Positions 45,486-52,874 are shown, numbered from the stretch's first letter. The stretch: 64,000 nt of DNA from Flaviramulus multivorans (GCF_021728415.1 NZ_JAKKDV010000001.1:911977-975976); one strand, 5' to 3'. Notes: generated by a model from the letters alone, not told the origin. Program-made: numbers and translations.

Positions 45486-45895
45486 TGAAATTTAACGAAG
45501 ACCTTGCCATACAAGAACTAACATTTAAAGCTATTAGAAGCTCGGGTAGTGGCGGGCAACATGTAAATAAAGTATCTTCAAAAGTTGAATTATCCTTTAA
45601 TTTAGTTGACTCATTGGCTTTTACCAATATTCAAAAACAACGCCTTCAAAATAAATTAAAAACCAAACTTACCAATGATGGGGTTTTGATTTTGCAATGC
45701 GATGAAAGCAGAAGCCAGCATAAAAACAAAGCATTGGTTATTAAACGCTTTTTAGAATTAATAAAAGCGTCGTTGGTAGTTCCAAAAAAGCGAATTCCTA
45801 CCAAAACAACAAAAGCAGCTATCAAAAAACGATTAAAAGCGAAACGAACACTTTCCGAAAAAAAAGCTAGCAGAAAAAAACCAGATATTGATTAA
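45485..45895 (+). CDS. arfB: peptidyl-tRNA hydrolase ArfB (YaeJ-type ribosome rescue factor)
   Basis: ArfB releases nascent chains on ribosomes stalled at mRNA ends. The 136-residue protein has the G-G-Q catalytic motif (S-G-S-G-G-Q-H-V-N-K-V-S-S, about 20-32) with the surrounding class-I release-factor domain and a basic C-terminal tail ('T-K-A-A-I-K-K-R-L-K-A-K-R ... K-K-A-S-R-K-K-P') that enters the empty mRNA channel. It begins with GTG at 45485, overlapping the DUF4301 stop TAG by one base; no better ATG exists. It is the last gene of the operon that starts at 41175. Confidence 0.92.
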   Translation: MKFNEDLAIQELTFKAIRSSGSGGQHVNKVSSKVELSFNLVDSLAFTNIQKQRLQNKLKTKLTNDGVLILQCDESRSQHKNKALVIKRFLELIKASLVVPKKRIPTKTTKAAIKKRLKAKRTLSEKKASRKKPDID

Positions 45896-45899
45896 AAAT

Positions 45900-45935
45900 A
45901 ATTGACAATTGATAATTGATAATTGACAATTGATA
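45900..45935. repeat. short tandem AT-rich repeat
   Basis: The 15-base unit AATTGACAATTGATA occurs at 45900-45914 and 45921-45935 (period 21). It sits between the arfB stop and the TPP riboswitch, where the receptor promoter should be. Confidence 0.6.
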
Positions 45936-45951
45936 ACTATTTTTGCAGCGT

Positions 45952-46032
45952 TCTCAAAAAAGGGGTGCCTATTATCGGCTGAGATCATACCCAATGAACC
46001 TAGAACAGGTAATGCTGTTTAGGGATTTGAAA
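45952..46032 (+). promoter_or_regulatory. TPP riboswitch (THI box) of the TonB-dependent receptor
   Basis: The conserved THI core is visible in order: AGGGGTGCC (45961-45969), GGCTGAGATCATACCC (45977-45992), TGAACCT (45995-46001), ACAGGTAATGCTG (46005-46017) and AGGGA (46021-46025). Outer bases TCAAA / TTTGA can form helix P1. The riboswitch binds thiamine pyrophosphate and usually turns expression off. A hairpin GAAAAG / CTTTTC at 46036-46054 follows without a T run, so control by translation or by an unseen alternative pairing is more likely than simple termination. The controlled gene begins 88 bases downstream. Confidence 0.93.
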
Positions 46033-46119
46033 AAAGAAAAGCCAATTGCTTTTCATAAAACCAATTATTAACAATAAAGAATAATTACCTCTTTTTATTC
46101 GATTATAAACATAATCGTA

Positions 46120-48345
46120 ATGAAATCTACATTTCTTATTCTTTCTTCAAAAAGGTACAATTACTATTTTAGGAGATTCAGTTTTGACTTTCAAAATAAA
46201 GTCATCAAAACTAAAAATTTATTTCTTTTTTTAACGCTTTTAGTGTTATCAGTTAGTGTAAATGCACAACAAAATCAAGTACAACAAGATTCAACTAAAA
46301 CCGAAAAACTAGATGAAGTTTTAGTAAAAGCTGTACGCGTTGATGCCGATTCTCCAATTACGCATTCAAACGTTTCAAAAGAACAACTTGCAAAGCGAAA
46401 TTTAGGGCAAGACATTCCTATTTTATTAAACTATTTGCCATCTGTAGTCACAACAAGTGATGCGGGTGCAGGGATAGGTTACACGGGTATTCGTGTACGT
46501 GGAACCGATGCTACCCGAGTGAATGTAACTATTAACGGGATTCCTTACAACGACCCTGAAAGTCAAGGAACGTTTTGGGTAAATTTAGGAGATTTTGCAT
46601 CTTCAACAGAGAGTTTACAATTACAACGTGGTGTAGGAACTTCTACCAACGGTTCAGGAGCTTTTGGGGCTAGTTTAAACCTTTTAACAGATGCATTTTC
46701 AGAGAATGCCTCTGCTGAAATTTCTAATAGTTTTGGGAGTTACAACACGAGAAAGCATACTATAAAATTAAGTACAGGATTATTAAATAATCATTTTGAA
46801 ATTTCTGGACGATTCTCAAAAATAGATTCTGATGGTTATATTGATAGAGCGTTCACCGATTTGAAATCTTACTTCCTTCAAGGAATTTATAAAGATGAAA
46901 ATACTTTAATAAAAGCCTTAACATTTGGGAACTATGAACGTACTTATCAAGCTTGGTTTGGCTTGACAGCGGAAGAATTACAGGAAAACCGTCGTCAAAA
47001 CCCATATACATATGAAAATGAAACCGATAATTATTGGCAAGACCATTATCAATTGCATTGGAATGAACGTTTAAATAGCAATTGGTCAACTAATTTAGGA
47101 CTAAATTATACCAAAGGGAAAGGCTATTTTGAGCAGTATAAGCCAGAAGAATCAGCGGCAGATTTTGCTAATTTAATTGAAGAAGATTCCGATGTTATAG
47201 TTCGCAGGTGGTTAGATAATAATTTTTATGTAATCAATGCCAACGTCGTATACAAGAAAAATACATTAGAAGTTATTTCAGGAATATCTTATAATACCTA
47301 CTCCGGAGATCATTTTGGAGAAGTTATTTGGGGAAGCGATTTAGCTCCTAACACCAATATAAGAGATAGGTATTATGAAGGAGATGCTACTAAAAATGAT
47401 TTTAGTGTCTTTTCAAAAGCAACCTTTAAATTGCTAGAAAAAGTAACTGGTTTTGTTGATATACAAGGACGTTTTGTTGAGTATAAAACTAATGGTGTAA
47501 ATTCAGATTTAGTTGATTTTGTAACAGATGCTAATTTCAATTTTTTCAACCCTAAAGTTGGATTTACATATAAACCTTCAAGTAGTAACAATTATTATTT
47601 GTCTTATGCAAGAGCAAACAGAGAGCCAAACCGTGATGATTTTAAAGCTGGTGTAACCGAAAACGAAACTTTAAATGATATTGAATTAGGTTGGCGCTTT
47701 TACAAAAACAAGGTTAGTGTAAATACGAATTTGTATTATATGTTTTATCAAAACCAATTAGTGTTAACAGGTGAGTTAGATGATGTTGGAAGCCCAATTA
47801 GAGCTACTAGCGGTAAAAGTTATAGATTAGGTTTAGAGATTGATGCAAATATTCAGTTTAGTAAAGTCTTTAATACCTCCACAAATGTAGCTTTAAGTAG
47901 TAATAAAAATCAAGACTTCAATGCTACAATTAATGGAGAAGTGGTTGATTTAGGAAATACTAACATTTCTTTTTCGCCAAATTTAGTTATTGGTAATTCC
48001 CTTAATTTTAATCCTTTGGAAAATTTACAAGTGTCGTTCTTAAGTAAATATGTTGGCGAGCAATATATGGGAAATATAGATAATGAAGCTTCAAAATTGG
48101 AGCGTTATTTTTTAAACGATTTAAATATTAACTATGAAATAAAACCTAACGGAATATTTAAGTCGATTGTGTTGTCAGGATTGGTTAATAACATATTTAA
48201 CAAAGAATATGTTTCAAACGGGTATTTTGGGTCGTTTGATTATGACGATACATCAAGTCCAACGGGGACTACTACTGGGTATTATTCAGGGTATTATCCA
48301 CAAGCCACTACAAACTTTTTAGTAGGTGCTACTTTAAAATTCTAA
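46120..48345 (+). CDS. TonB-dependent outer-membrane receptor under TPP control (probable thiamine receptor)
   Basis: The 741-residue protein has an unusually long N-terminus (about 50 residues) ending in a signal peptide (V-S-V-N-A-Q). A TonB box-like segment 'D-E-V-L-V-K-A' (about 64-70) precedes the plug domain (about 75-195: 'L-L-N-Y-L-P-S-V-V-T-T', 'G-Y-T-G-I-R-V-R-G-T-D', 'N-G-I-P-Y-N-D-P', 'L-Q-R-G-V-G-T-S-T-N-G'). A 22-strand barrel follows, ending in ...L-V-G-A-T-L-K-F with the terminal Phe. Because a TPP riboswitch precedes it, I infer transport of thiamine or a precursor across the outer membrane. No internal start offers a shorter signal peptide. Confidence 0.92.
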   Translation: MKSTFLILSSKRYNYYFRRFSFDFQNKVIKTKNLFLFLTLLVLSVSVNAQQNQVQQDSTKTEKLDEVLVKAVRVDADSPITHSNVSKEQLAKRNLGQDIPILLNYLPSVVTTSDAGAGIGYTGIRVRGTDATRVNVTINGIPYNDPESQGTFWVNLGDFASSTESLQLQRGVGTSTNGSGAFGASLNLLTDAFSENASAEISNSFGSYNTRKHTIKLSTGLLNNHFEISGRFSKIDSDGYIDRAFTDLKSYFLQGIYKDENTLIKALTFGNYERTYQAWFGLTAEELQENRRQNPYTYENETDNYWQDHYQLHWNERLNSNWSTNLGLNYTKGKGYFEQYKPEESAADFANLIEEDSDVIVRRWLDNNFYVINANVVYKKNTLEVISGISYNTYSGDHFGEVIWGSDLAPNTNIRDRYYEGDATKNDFSVFSKATFKLLEKVTGFVDIQGRFVEYKTNGVNSDLVDFVTDANFNFFNPKVGFTYKPSSSNNYYLSYARANREPNRDDFKAGVTENETLNDIELGWRFYKNKVSVNTNLYYMFYQNQLVLTGELDDVGSPIRATSGKSYRLGLEIDANIQFSKVFNTSTNVALSSNKNQDFNATINGEVVDLGNTNISFSPNLVIGNSLNFNPLENLQVSFLSKYVGEQYMGNIDNEASKLERYFLNDLNINYEIKPNGIFKSIVLSGLVNNIFNKEYVSNGYFGSFDYDDTSSPTGTTTGYYSGYYPQATTNFLVGATLKF

Positions 48346-48370
48346 GAAAAGAAATAAAAAATCTTAAAAG

Positions 48371-48397
48371 ACCTCAGTAATTCGCTGAGGTTTTTTA
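48371..48397. terminator. terminator after the TonB-dependent receptor
   Basis: ACCTCAG / CTGAGGT (48371-48377 with 48385-48391) with a 7-base loop is followed by TTTTT. It separates the receptor from the convergent lipoprotein. Confidence 0.8.
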
Positions 48398-48823
48398 GTT
48401 AAAAATCAAAAGTATATTACCGTTTTTCTCAACGCGATAATTTTTTAAAGCACATCTTAATCCGCTATTACCTTCAGGCGTTCCAGTTACAAAATTATAT
48501 GTGTTATCATCATCACAACCACAAGTTCCAAACAATCCATTAGGAGTTAGTGCGGAACATGCATTTGGAGTATGATTAGGGTCTGCAGCATCCCATGCAT
48601 AAAAATCGGCACCAGTACTGGCAACAATAATACCTGCATTTCCTGCATTAGCAATGTACACAGAATTTCCAGCAAAAGTTAACTGACTATATTGGGGTAA
48701 ACTCAGATCTATAGTAAGATTTACGCCAATATTTAACAAAAAGTTACAGTTATTATTATCTTCAGAATTACTACTACAAGCGGTAAAAATAACAAAGGAT
48801 AAACAACATAAAATAGACCTCAT
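48395..48823 (-). CDS. lipoprotein with degenerate Rieske-like domain
   Basis: The 142-residue protein has a lipoprotein signal (F-T-A-C, Cys16). The rest follows the Rieske fold order: 'G-N-S-V-Y-I-A-N', 'I-I-V-A-S-T-G-A-D-F-Y-A-W-D-A-A-D-P-N-H' where the C-P-H ligand loop should be, then 'F-G-T-C-G-C-D-D-D-N-T-Y-N-F-V-T-G-T-P-E-G' for the second loop and 'L-K-N-Y-R-V-E-K-N-G-N-I-L-L-I'. The Cys of the first ligand pair and the His of the second are missing, so it probably has no [2Fe-2S] centre. Function unknown; it stands alone. Confidence 0.7.
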   Translation of the reverse strand: MRSILCCLSFVIFTACSSNSEDNNNCNFLLNIGVNLTIDLSLPQYSQLTFAGNSVYIANAGNAGIIVASTGADFYAWDAADPNHTPNACSALTPNGLFGTCGCDDDNTYNFVTGTPEGNSGLRCALKNYRVEKNGNILLIFN

Positions 48824-48882
48824 AGCACGTCTCTAATTAATGGGCAATTTACAACAAAAAGTAAATTGATTTAAATATTTTG

Positions 48883-48890
48883 TATATTTG
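48883..48890 (+). promoter_or_regulatory. -7 promoter element of greA
   Basis: TATATTTG matches TAnnTTTG. The transcript would begin near 48896, exactly at the base of the hairpin AATCTCG / CGAGATT (48897-48916) that is followed by T residues. A clear TTTG -33 element is not present at the right spacing. Confidence 0.55.
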
Positions 48891-48919
48891 TGGTACAATC
48901 TCGTGTATGCGAGATTTTT

Positions 48920-48950
48920 TTGTTGCTGAACCCTGTTCAGCATCTTTTAT
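48920..48950 (-). repeat. dispersed palindromic repeat, copy B
   Basis: On the minus strand, GATGCTGAACAGGGTTCAGC followed by AACAAAA has the 7-bp palindrome GCTGAAC / GTTCAGC (48925-48931 with 48935-48941). It matches copies A and C in the flanks of the stem. It lies in the greA leader, between promoter and start codon. Confidence 0.6.
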
Positions 48951-48969
48951 TAAGTAAAACGATGAAGTT

Positions 48970-49443
48970 ATGAGTAAAGTATCATACTATACACCTGAAG
49001 GATTAAAAAAATTAAGAGAAGAACTTAAACAACTAAAAGACGTTGAGCGTGTAAAGGCTTCAAAAGCTATAGCTGAAGCTAGAGATAAAGGAGATTTAAG
49101 TGAGAATGCAGAATACGATGCAGCTAAAGAAGCACAAGGAATGTTGGAAATGAGAATTTCTAAATTAGAAGAAGCTTTGGCGGGGGCACGTATTATTGAT
49201 GAATCTCAGTTAGATACTTCCAAGGCATTAGTTTTGTCGAAGGTGAAAATAAAAAACCAAACCAATGGTATGGAAATGGTTTATACTTTAGTGGCAGATG
49301 GAGAAGCAGATTTAGCTTCTGGAAAAATTTCTGTTAACTCTCCTATAGGAAAAGGGTTGTTAGGAAAATCAGTTGGAGAAGTTGCTGAAATTCAAGTACC
49401 AAACGGCGTTATGAAATTTGATATTATAGAGATTTCTCGTTAG
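48970..49443 (+). CDS. greA: transcription elongation factor GreA
   Basis: GreA rescues backtracked RNA polymerase by stimulating cleavage of the transcript. The 157-residue protein has the N-terminal coiled coil with the acidic tip 'A-R-D-K-G-D-L-S-E-N-A-E-Y' (about 37-49) and the C-terminal FKBP-like domain ('S-P-I-G-K-G-L-L-G-K-S-V-G-E', about 122-135). The promoter lies 80 bases upstream and the leader contains two hairpins. The HIT gene follows after a terminator-like hairpin. Confidence 0.96.
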   Translation: MSKVSYYTPEGLKKLREELKQLKDVERVKASKAIAEARDKGDLSENAEYDAAKEAQGMLEMRISKLEEALAGARIIDESQLDTSKALVLSKVKIKNQTNGMEMVYTLVADGEADLASGKISVNSPIGKGLLGKSVGEVAEIQVPNGVMKFDIIEISR

Positions 49444-49465
49444 AAATAGTCTAAAACGAACGATT

Positions 49466-49504
49466 AAAAAGATTTCTAATTAAACTAATTAGGAATCTTT
49501 TTAT
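49466..49504 (+). terminator. terminator after greA
   Basis: AAAAAGATTTCTAATT and AATTAGGAATCTTTT (49466-49481 with 49487-49502) form a long, nearly complete stem with a 5-base loop and T residues, between greA and the HIT gene. Confidence 0.7.
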
Positions 49505-49536
49505 ATTTACATATATTCAAAACTCTCAAAAGAATT

Positions 49537-49926
49537 ATGGCTTCAATTTTCACTAAAATAGTTAATGGCGAAATACCTTGTTATAAAATTGCCGAAACCG
49601 ATGATTTTTTAGCTTTTTTAGATGTAAACCCCAATGCGAAAGGGCATACTTTATGTATTACAAAGAAAGAGGTCGATAGAATTTTTGATTTAGATGACGC
49701 TACCTATTCAGGTTTAATGAGCTTTTCTAAAAAAGTGGCCATCGCTATAAAAAAAGCTGTTCCTTGTTTACGAGTTGGTGTAAGTGTGATTGGTTTAGAA
49801 GTACCACACACGCATGTGCATTTAATTCCATTAAACTCTATGGAAGATGCTCGGTTTATTCAAAAGGTAAAATTGTCTAAAGAAGAATTTGAAGAAATTG
49901 CTAGTGCTATTAAGTCAAACTTATAG
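49537..49926 (+). CDS. HIT-family nucleotide hydrolase/transferase
   Basis: The 129-residue protein is a Hint-type histidine-triad enzyme that acts on AMP-linked compounds. 'S-I-F-T-K-I-V-N-G-E-I-P' at the N-terminus, 'A-F-L-D-V-N-P-N-A-K-G-H-T-L' (about 28-41) and the triad H-T-H-V-H (about 91-95) are present; the residue before the final L-I-P completes the active site. It is cytoplasmic. It lies downstream of greA on the same strand and ends tail to tail with the zinc-ribbon membrane protein (6-base overlap). Confidence 0.93.
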   Translation: MASIFTKIVNGEIPCYKIAETDDFLAFLDVNPNAKGHTLCITKKEVDRIFDLDDATYSGLMSFSKKVAIAIKKAVPCLRVGVSVIGLEVPHTHVHLIPLNSMEDARFIQKVKLSKEEFEEIASAIKSNL

Positions 49927-50271
49927 CTGATTATAAAGCCCTAAAAATACTATTGCTGCCACTGCAATAGCTACAAGGATAATAACAAACCAAGCTAACT
50001 TTTTAATATACGTTGAAGGCTTTTTAGGTGTAAAAGCTTTTTTTTGATACTCTACTACTAAGTCAATTTCATCCGTCCATTGCACTGGGTAAATAGGAGA
50101 GTTACATTTTTTACAAGCTAATTCGTGGATAATTTCAGAAGTAATTGATTTATAAAGTTTTGTCTCAACAATTTTTTGACTAAAAGTTAAGTACAAACCT
50201 TCCGTAGTGTAACATACAGGACAGTTGTTTTTTAAAGCTACTTCTTTTACAAAAATTTGTTTTTCAGGCAT
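49921..50271 (-). CDS. membrane protein with zinc-ribbon-like N-terminus
   Basis: The 116-residue protein has two Cys pairs, C-P-V-C (about 17-20) and C-K-K-C (about 53-56), as in a zinc ribbon, and one C-terminal membrane helix (about 92-113, 'F-V-I-I-L-V-A-I-A-V-A-A-I-V-F-L'). The orientation would place the ribbon in the cytoplasm. The start codon lies 2 bases after the stop of the sensor kinase, so the two proteins are probably made together and may act together. The family is unknown to me. Confidence 0.65.
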   Translation of the reverse strand: MPEKQIFVKEVALKNNCPVCYTTEGLYLTFSQKIVETKLYKSITSEIIHELACKKCNSPIYPVQWTDEIDLVVEYQKKAFTPKKPSTYIKKLAWFVIILVAIAVAAIVFLGLYNQL

Positions 50272-50273
50272 AA

Positions 50274-51425
50274 TTATTGGGCGCGTTTTAAACTTATTTG
50301 TATAGTACTTCCTTTTCCTATTTCAGAGTGCAAAACTTTTATTTTACCATTATTAAAATCTTCAATAATGCGTCTTGTGAGTGATAAACCAAGTCCCCAA
50401 CCTCGCTTTTTTGTTGTGAACCCAGGTTCAAATATTCTATTATAATCCTTTTTAGGAATACCCTTTCCGGTATCTGTAACACGCACTTTCACTTGGTTTT
50501 CCAATTGAGAAATCTCAATGGTTAGTTTACCTCTGCCTTTCATAGCGTCGATAGCATTTTTTACAAGATTTTCAATAGTCCAACTATAAAGTTGTTTATT
50601 TAGATTTACGAGAATTTTATCATTTGGGATTTTTATTTCAAAATCAATGAGGTTCGAAGAGCGTGCTTTTAAGTAATCATATGAGTTTGTGGTCTCCTCA
50701 ACAATATCAGCAATCTCTAAAGTTGGAAGCGAACCAATTTTACTAAAACGTTCGGTTATCGTTTTTAATCGGTCAACATCTTTTTCAATCTCAGTTATAT
50801 ATTCGGGGTTTACGTTTTCGCTTTTAAGTATTTCGGTCCAACCAATTAAAGAAGATAAAGGCGTGCCAATTTGGTGAGCGGTTTCTTTTGCCATACCAGA
50901 CCACAACTTGTTTTGAGTTGCGTTTTTATTACTGCTATAGAAGAAGAAAATAACGGCTCCAAAAAGAAAAACAATTAGCAATAAGGCAAGCGGGTAGTAC
51001 TTTAATTTATTTAATAAAGGAGAATTTCCGTAGTAAATAATGCTATTAAGTTTGCCGTCAAATTTTACTTCAATAGGGTTATTTTCGTTTTTAAATTTTT
51101 CAACTAATTTATTTATATAAACAGAATCATTTAATTGATTTTCGTCAATATTTATATGGCTTCCAACGCTACCATCTTTATTAATTTCTAATACGGGTGT
51201 ACTGGTATTGCTATTTAATATTTTAAGAGTAAGATCTAAATTGGTGTTGTTATCAGAATTAATTAAATCGGTTTGTGCAAACGACCAAACTTCCATTTTT
51301 GTGCGTTCTTCATCCTTAAAATGCTGAAAAAACTCATAAGTTTTCCATAAAATAAGTGATACAATGGCGAACGATGCTACAATAATAACCCAACGGAATG
51401 CATTGCTATGTTTTTCAAAAATCAT
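50274..51425 (-). CDS. sensor histidine kinase (orphan)
   Basis: I start at the ATG at 51425; the frame could begin 6 bases earlier with TTG. From there the 383-residue protein has membrane helix 1 (about 12-32), a sensor region of about 110 residues outside the cytoplasm, helix 2 (about 145-163), then HisKA with A-H-Q-I-G-T-P-L (His184), N-box E-N-L-V-K-N-A-I-D-A-M (Asn290), G1 D-T-G-K-G-I (318-323) and G2 W-G-L-G-L-S-L. No response-regulator gene is adjacent; the only linked gene is the small zinc-ribbon membrane protein downstream. The signal is unknown. Confidence 0.9.
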   Translation of the reverse strand: MIFEKHSNAFRWVIIVASFAIVSLILWKTYEFFQHFKDEERTKMEVWSFAQTDLINSDNNTNLDLTLKILNSNTSTPVLEINKDGSVGSHINIDENQLNDSVYINKLVEKFKNENNPIEVKFDGKLNSIIYYGNSPLLNKLKYYPLALLLIVFLFGAVIFFFYSSNKNATQNKLWSGMAKETAHQIGTPLSSLIGWTEILKSENVNPEYITEIEKDVDRLKTITERFSKIGSLPTLEIADIVEETTNSYDYLKARSSNLIDFEIKIPNDKILVNLNKQLYSWTIENLVKNAIDAMKGRGKLTIEISQLENQVKVRVTDTGKGIPKKDYNRIFEPGFTTKKRGWGLGLSLTRRIIEDFNNGKIKVLHSEIGKGSTIQISLKRAQ

Positions 51426-51501
51426 TAACAATTATAATTTTAATTTGTAATATAATGCAAATCTGTTAATATTATTGCGCAAGTTGTTAGTAAATCTATT
51501 T

Positions 51502-51530
51502 TTTGATGCGTTATAGTTTAGTTACATTTG
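51502..51530 (+). promoter_or_regulatory. promoter of the flavin reductase gene
   Basis: TTTG at 51502-51505 and TACATTTG at 51523-51530 are separated by 17 bases. The start codon is 19 bases downstream of the -7 element. Confidence 0.6.
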
Positions 51531-51549
51531 TATCACCTAAAAAAGTTTA

Positions 51550-52419
51550 ATGCCGTCATTTGATCCAAAAACATTAGCAACCAATAATTTACATAGTTAT
51601 TTGTTAAGTGCGGTAGCGCCTAGGCCTATAGCTTTTGCAAGTACTATGGATGCTGATGGGAACCCAAATTTGTCGCCATTTAGCTTTTTTAATGTATTTA
51701 GTTCTAACCCACCAATCATGATTTTTTCACCTTCCAGAAGGGTGCGAGATAACACTACAAAACATACATTGCAAAATGTTGAGGCGACAAAAGAAGTAGT
51801 GATTAATGTAGTGAACTATGATATGGTGCATCAAATGTCGTTAAGCAGTACTGAGTACCCTGAAAAGGTTAACGAGTTTGAAAAATCGGGCTTAACCATG
51901 TTAAAGTCGGATATTGTAAAGCCGTTTCGGGTTGCTGAATCACCCGTACAATTTGAATGTAGGGTAAACGACATTATAAAATTAGGAACTGAAGGTGGTG
52001 CGGGAAACTTAATTATATGCGAAGTAGTAAAACTTCATATAGATGATGATGTTTTAGATGAAAACGGGACGATTGATCAGAAAAAATTAGATTTAGTAGC
52101 TAGAGCTGGAGGCAGTTTTTATAGTCGAGCAAAGAAAGGGTTTTTTGAGATTCCAAAGCCAATTTCTACCTTAGGTATAGGGGTTGATAATTTTCCAGAT
52201 TTTGTTAAAAATAGTATGGTTTTAACAGGAAACGATTTAGGAATGCTTGCGAATATTGAAGCATTACCAACACAAAAAATGGTAGAAGATTTTGTAACTG
52301 ATATTTCAGAGCGTCATCCCAACATAAAAAAATTAACACACAGACAAAAGCATAAACTGGCGCGTAATTACTTAAGTTTTGGCGATATTGAAAGTGCTTG
52401 GAAAATATTGTTATCATAA
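51550..52419 (+). CDS. flavin reductase-like FMN-binding protein
   Basis: The 289-residue protein begins with the flavin reductase-like split barrel (about 15-185): 'Y-L-L-S-A-V-A-P-R-P-I-A-F-A-S-T', 'L-S-P-F-S-F-F-N-V-F-S-S-N-P-P', 'S-P-S-R-R', 'T-E-G-G-A-G-N-L-I-I-C-E-V'. These segments bind FMN. The C-terminal 100 residues form an extra helical part. The substrate is not determined; such proteins often reduce free flavin for partners or act as oxidoreductases. It has a good promoter and is followed by the DUF3127 gene at 37 bases. Confidence 0.87.
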   Translation: MPSFDPKTLATNNLHSYLLSAVAPRPIAFASTMDADGNPNLSPFSFFNVFSSNPPIMIFSPSRRVRDNTTKHTLQNVEATKEVVINVVNYDMVHQMSLSSTEYPEKVNEFEKSGLTMLKSDIVKPFRVAESPVQFECRVNDIIKLGTEGGAGNLIICEVVKLHIDDDVLDENGTIDQKKLDLVARAGGSFYSRAKKGFFEIPKPISTLGIGVDNFPDFVKNSMVLTGNDLGMLANIEALPTQKMVEDFVTDISERHPNIKKLTHRQKHKLARNYLSFGDIESAWKILLS

Positions 52420-52456
52420 TAAAACTAATAAATAATAAGAATAAATAATAGATTAA

Positions 52457-52834
52457 ATGGAAGTTCAAGGAAGAATTAAAATGTTAGGAGAAACTCAAAC
52501 TTTTGGAAATAATGGGTTTAGAAAAAGAGAAATAGTTGTAACGACTGAAGAGCAATATCCACAACATATTATGGTGGAGTTTGTACAGGATAAAACAGAT
52601 TTGTTAAACAACTACCAAGTTGGACAGCAAGTAAAAATCAACATTAATTTACGAGGTAGAGAATGGGTAAATCCGCAGGGAGAAACCAAGTATTTCAATT
52701 CGATTCAAGGATGGAGAATTGAAGCCTTACAAAATGATACTTCTGGCGAGAACTTACCACCAGTACCACCTATGGATGCGTTTGAACCTGCTGGCGATTT
52801 AAATGCAGATGATCACGACGATTTGCCATTTTAA
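52457..52834 (+). CDS. DUF3127 OB-fold protein with SSB-type C-terminal tip
   Basis: The 125-residue protein matches DUF3127, a Bacteroidota family with an OB-like fold ('M-E-V-Q-G-R-I-K-M-L-G-E-T-Q-T-F-G', 'F-R-K-R-E-I-V-V-T-T', 'N-L-R-G-R-E-W'). The end is a Pro/acidic linker and D-D-H-D-D-L-P-F, the same last residues (D-D-L-P-F) as the SSB protein at 34253-34690. I infer an SSB-like protein that binds single-stranded nucleic acid or shares SSB partners. It is probably cotranscribed with the flavin reductase. Confidence 0.85.
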   Translation: MEVQGRIKMLGETQTFGNNGFRKREIVVTTEEQYPQHIMVEFVQDKTDLLNNYQVGQQVKININLRGREWVNPQGETKYFNSIQGWRIEALQNDTSGENLPPVPPMDAFEPAGDLNADDHDDLPF

Positions 52835-52835
52835 G

Positions 52836-52874
52836 AATTTTGTCATTCCTGATTTTGTTTCAGGATCTCATAAA
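52836..52874 (-). repeat. dispersed palindromic repeat, copy C
   Basis: On the minus strand this reads TTATGAGATCCTGAAACAAA followed by ATCAGGAATGACAAAATT. The stem is TCCTGA / TCAGGA instead of GCTGAA / TTCAGT of copy A, a compensatory change, while both flanks (TTATGAGAT and ACAAAATT) are the same. It lies just after the DUF3127 stop. Confidence 0.68.

Noticed and set aside
46036-46054. Intrinsic terminator as expression platform of the TPP riboswitch
   Set aside because: The hairpin GAAAAG/CTTTTC is not followed by a T run, so I describe it only as a hairpin of unknown role.
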